Part shown: in pieces, positions 61,065-63,852 of the stretch
Numbering within the stretch: position 1 is the first letter of the stretch
How the letters are laid out: every line of letters starts with the position of its first letter
NCBI GenBank assembly: GCA_017469945.1
Contig: JAFUFI010000022.1
Span: forward strand, 1 to 63,852
DNA from: Lachnospiraceae bacterium
GTDB lineage: Bacteria; Bacillota; Clostridia; Lachnospirales; Lachnospiraceae
Direction: 5' to 3'
DNA: 63,852 nucleotides
Notes under the pieces: generated by a model
Database searches by the model: none
What the model saw: the letters and a program-made list of their open reading frames with translations, nothing else
What the model was told of the DNA's origin: nothing
Made by a program: the position numbers and the translations under genes

Positions 61065-61547
61065 ATGGAAAAGAAGAACATTCTTACTTACGAAGGTCTT
61101 ACAAAATACGAAGAGGAGCTTCATAACCTTAAAGTCGTAAGACGTCAGGAAGTTGCTCAGAAGATCAAGGAAGCTCGTGAACAGGGTGACCTTTCGGAGA
61201 ACGCTGAGTACGATGCAGCTAAAGACGAGCAGCGCGACATCGAAGCCCGTATTGAAGAGCTCGAGAAGATCCTTAAGAACGCAGAAGTCGTTGTAGAGGA
61301 TGAAGTAGATCTCGACAAGATCAATGTAGGATGTAAAGTTAAGCTTATTGACATCGAGTTTTCTGAAGAACTTGAGTATAAGATAGTAGGTTCCACCGAG
61401 GCCAACAGCCTTGAAGGAAAGATTTCAAACGAGAGTCCCGTAGGACGTGCACTCATCGGACATAAAGTAGGCGATGCTGTGGATGTTGAGACTCCTGCAG
61501 GCGTTAGCAGCTACAAGATTCTCGGAATTGAAAGATCGGCACAGTAA
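61065..61547 (+). CDS. greA: Transcription elongation factor GreA
   Basis: Rescues stalled RNA polymerase by stimulating transcript cleavage. N-terminal coiled coil (residues 1-78) with the acidic tip ENAEYDAAKDEQ and C-terminal FKBP-like domain (ISNESPVGRALIGHKVGDAVDVETPAG). 160 aa, standard. Confidence 0.96.
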   Translation: MEKKNILTYEGLTKYEEELHNLKVVRRQEVAQKIKEAREQGDLSENAEYDAAKDEQRDIEARIEELEKILKNAEVVVEDEVDLDKINVGCKVKLIDIEFSEELEYKIVGSTEANSLEGKISNESPVGRALIGHKVGDAVDVETPAGVSSYKILGIERSAQ

Positions 61548-61568
61548 TCAGTTGAAAGAGGTAGCATT

Positions 61569-63182
61569 TTGGCAGAACAAAACAATCAAAATCAGCAGCC
61601 ACAGGATATTAACCAGCTTTTAAAGGTTCGCCGCGAAAAGCTCGCAGCCTTACAGGAAGCAGGTAAAGATCCCTTTGTAATTACAAAGTATGATCAGACT
61701 TACCACACAGACAGGGTTAAAGAAGAGTACGAAAAGCTTGAAAAAGAGCTTCTCGGCGACAGACCCGAGGTTAACGTGGACGGTCTCGACGAGCAGGCTG
61801 CCCGTGAGGCCAAAAAGGCCGATTACAACGAGCGCCGAGAGATTATGGATGCGCATCCTATAAATGTAAGCATCGCAGGTCGTATGATGTTCAAGCGCGT
61901 TATGGGAAAGGCCTCATTTTGTAATATCCGCGACCTTAAGGGCGATGTGCAGGCGTACGTATCCAAGGACAGCGTTGGCGAAGAAGCTTACGCTGACTTT
62001 AAGAAGAGCGATATAGGCGATATCTACGGTATTAAGGGATACGCTTTCAGAACTATGACCGGAGAGATCTCCGTACATGCCTCTGAGATCACTCTTCTTA
62101 CAAAGAGTCTCCAGATTCTCCCCGAAAAGTTCCACGGTCTTACCGATACCGATACAAGATATCGTCAGAGATACGTTGACCTTATTATGAATCCCGAGAG
62201 CAAGGAAGTATTCGTTAAGCGCTCAAAGATAATCCGCGAGATCAGAAACTTCTTAGCCGGCAGAGACTTTATGGAGGTTGAGACTCCTACCCTCGTACAC
62301 AACGCAGGCGGAGCCGCTGCAAGACCTTTCGAGACTCATTACAATTCCCTCGACGAGGACGTAAAGCTTCGTATTTCTCTTGAACTTTACTTAAAGAGAC
62401 TTATCGTCGGCGGACTCGAGAGAGTATTCGAGATCGGCCGTGTATACAGAAACGAAGGTATCGATACAAGACACAACCCTGAGTTTACTCTTATGGAGCT
62501 CTACCAGGCATACACCGATTACAACGGTATGATGGAGCTTACCGAGAGCATGTTCAAGTATCTTGCTCAGGAAGTTTGCGGTACCACTACGATCACATAC
62601 CAGGGAACCGAGATCGACCTCGGAAAGCCTTTTGAAAGACTTACGATGACCGAAGCGGTCAAGAAATATGCCGGCGTTGATTTCGACGATCCCGCGCAGG
62701 TACCCGATGACGAGGCAGCTAAGCGCCTTGCAAAGGAAAAGGGTATCGAGTTTGAAGAGCGCCATAAAAAGGGCGACATCCTCAACCTCTTCTTCGAAGA
62801 GTACTGCGAGGAGAAGCTTATCCAGCCTACCTTTATTATGGACCATCCCATCGACATCTCTCCTCTTACCAAGAAGAAGCCTTCAGATCCTTCAAAGGTA
62901 GAGAGATTCGAGCTCTTTATCAACGGCTGGGAGATGTGTAACGCGTACTCCGAGCTCAACGATCCTATCGACCAGAGAGAGCGTTTCGCCGCTCAGGATG
63001 CCAACGCGGCAGCAGGCGACGAAGAAGCAGAGCACACCGACGAGGACTTCCTCAATGCTCTCGAGATCGGTATGCCTCCTACAGGCGGTATTGGCTACGG
63101 CATCGACCGTCTCACAATGCTCCTCACCGACAGCGCAGCCATAAGGGACGTGCTGCTCTTTCCCACGATGCGCCAGATATAG
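61569..63182 (+). CDS. lysS: Lysyl-tRNA synthetase, class II
   Basis: Charges tRNA-Lys. An N-terminal OB-fold anticodon domain (about 80-180) precedes the class II core: FMEVETPTL (motif 1), YRNEGIDTRHNPEFTLMELY (motif 2) and GIGYGIDRLTMLL (motif 3). 537 aa, a little over the usual 500 because of a loop at the N-terminus. The start is TTG at 61569, with AGAGGT upstream. Downstream of greA, as in many Firmicutes. Confidence 0.97.
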   Translation: MAEQNNQNQQPQDINQLLKVRREKLAALQEAGKDPFVITKYDQTYHTDRVKEEYEKLEKELLGDRPEVNVDGLDEQAAREAKKADYNERREIMDAHPINVSIAGRMMFKRVMGKASFCNIRDLKGDVQAYVSKDSVGEEAYADFKKSDIGDIYGIKGYAFRTMTGEISVHASEITLLTKSLQILPEKFHGLTDTDTRYRQRYVDLIMNPESKEVFVKRSKIIREIRNFLAGRDFMEVETPTLVHNAGGAAARPFETHYNSLDEDVKLRISLELYLKRLIVGGLERVFEIGRVYRNEGIDTRHNPEFTLMELYQAYTDYNGMMELTESMFKYLAQEVCGTTTITYQGTEIDLGKPFERLTMTEAVKKYAGVDFDDPAQVPDDEAAKRLAKEKGIEFEERHKKGDILNLFFEEYCEEKLIQPTFIMDHPIDISPLTKKKPSDPSKVERFELFINGWEMCNAYSELNDPIDQRERFAAQDANAAAGDEEAEHTDEDFLNALEIGMPPTGGIGYGIDRLTMLLTDSAAIRDVLLFPTMRQI

Positions 63183-63209
63183 TGGTTTTGACAACAAAAA
63201 TACCTTGCG

Positions 63210-63229
63210 AACCACAATATATTGTGGTT
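63210..63229. repeat. Perfect 20-bp palindrome
   Basis: AACCACAATATATTGTGGTT reads the same on both strands. It lies 28 bases after lysS and just before the G-rich repeats. It could be an operator, a mobile repeat end or a weak terminator stem. Confidence 0.8.
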
Positions 63230-63244
63230 GCAGTACCCCGATTT

Positions 63245-63309
63245 TGACACCCGGGGACGGGGATGGGGGTTCATTTTTTGACACCCCGGGACTTAAGATA
63301 GGGGTTCAC
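63245..63309. repeat. Two tandem units of the G-rich dispersed repeat
   Basis: Units begin TGACACC at 63245 and 63279, 34 bases apart, and end GGGGTTCA. They vary from those at 14919 and 21108 but share the TGACAC start, a GGGACGGGG core and the TTCA end. Confidence 0.75.
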
Positions 63310-63463
63310 TTCACTATTTTGGTAATCCGGGGTGGTGAGCAGGTCGTTTTAGACACCTTTAAACATCATTATAAGCGGTAGTAATTTACCTCGGGGGAGG
63401 GGAGTTACCAACCTGACTGGGCTGTTTAGGCTTATCAGGGAGGTCGTCAAATAAAATTCTGAC

Positions 63464-63492
63464 GGGCGCCGAGTTTGCGGCGCCCTTTTTTT
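63464..63492 (+). terminator. Rho-independent terminator
   Basis: GGGCGCC (63464-63470) with GGCGCCC (63479-63485) and seven Ts. It is 280 bases past lysS, with no gene between, so it may end the lysS transcript or an untranslated RNA. Confidence 0.85.
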
Positions 63493-63540
63493 CGGGATTC
63501 CCCGGGATTTTCCTTTATTACTTAGTTTTGGCCCGATTTG

Positions 63541-63852
63541 CGTGCCTAAGACGTGCGGCAACCCTTGCCTTAGGCACAAAACTTGGCCCGCTCGCGCCCC
63601 CAGCCGCAAGCTAATAGTGCCTAAAACTAGCTCCGCTCCATGCCTTAGGCACAGGTCCCGGCTCAATTCAAGGTGGCGAGCTGGTTTAGGAGTCGCTTTT
63701 GAGCCTTTTTGGGGCGCCGCGCGTGCCTAAGCCCCGTCACAACCATTGCCTTAGGCACAAAACTTGGCCCGCTCGCGCCCCCAGCCGCAAGCTAATAGTG
63801 CCTAAAACTAGCTCCGCTCCATGCCTTAGGCACAGTTCCCGGCTCAATTCAA
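63541..63852. repeat. 181-bp tandem repeat running off the window
   Basis: Copy 1 starts at 63541 and copy 2 at 63722. The first 28 bases of each differ, then about 100 bases are nearly identical to the window edge. Each copy has two hairpins made from GTGCCTAA and TTAGGCAC (63542-63577 and 63617-63652 in copy 1). Reading frames through it carry CLRHG-like repeats but are not credible genes. The rest of the gap from 63183 holds only the palindrome, the G-rich units and the terminator. Confidence 0.9.

Noticed and set aside
63349..63730. Frames with CLRHG and CLRQG repeats on both strands
   Set aside because: They follow the 181-bp hairpin repeats and have no start signals. Best seen as non-coding repeat.

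Overview
The window looks like chromosome of a motile, Gram-positive, anaerobic, polysaccharide-using member of the Lachnospiraceae (Butyrivibrio-like). This is an inference from content: rubrerythrin, FliW/CsrA and late flagellar genes with sigma-D-type promoters, a CIRCE/HrcA heat-shock operon, MsmK-type sugar ATPase, GH26 and GH31 glycosidases, many lipoproteins, Lys/Ala-rich histone-like tails, and no LPS genes. Species cannot be fixed from the sequence alone.

Layout. Positions 1-3116 are one end of an integrated mobile element: 23-bp iteron-like repeats, TGACGCC operator-like sites, a hairpin-rich possible transfer origin, a MobC-like ribbon-helix-helix membrane protein and a tyrosine integrase that abuts the 3' end of a tRNA-Gly gene. 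From 3314 to 9830 lie an epimerase, a deacetylase, a solitary murG, a 2-hydroxyacid dehydrogenase, paired four-helix transporter subunits and two lipoproteins. A convergent two-component system (9934-11759) is followed by rubrerythrin, an SCP2/histone-tail protein and the luxS-mtnN methyl-cycle pair. An OmpA-like lipoprotein (14847-16577) carries an in-frame copy pair of a G-rich dispersed repeat. On the minus strand, 17484-20971 holds a VTC-type polyphosphate polymerase, a DUF4956 membrane protein and a secreted beta-helix lipoprotein, the best candidate in the window for a poorly described system.

From 21220 to 32000 come a GH26 hydrolase, an arginase-family protein, rRNA methyltransferase and pseudouridine synthase, a membrane-anchored J-domain protein, a phosphodiester glycosidase with an unknown partner, and metG. 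Then follow a hydrolase/GNAT/DUF624 operon, msmK-type ATPase, a PucR-type regulator, a PflX-like radical SAM gene preceded by the SRP RNA, TraX, an aminotransferase and a DUF6465 protein with an H1-like tail. The hrcA-grpE-dnaK-dnaJ operon is followed by epsC/cysE, ispE, a DUF1934 gene, cardiolipin synthase, a secreted trigger-factor-like lipoprotein and a GH31 enzyme.

The right end holds a late flagellar operon (flgM-flgN-flgK1-flgK2-flgL), fliW-csrA with its own sigma-D-type promoter and a hairpin-rich leader, then greA-lysS. The final 670 bases are non-coding: a perfect palindrome, two units of the G-rich repeat, a terminator and a 181-bp tandem repeat that runs off the window edge.
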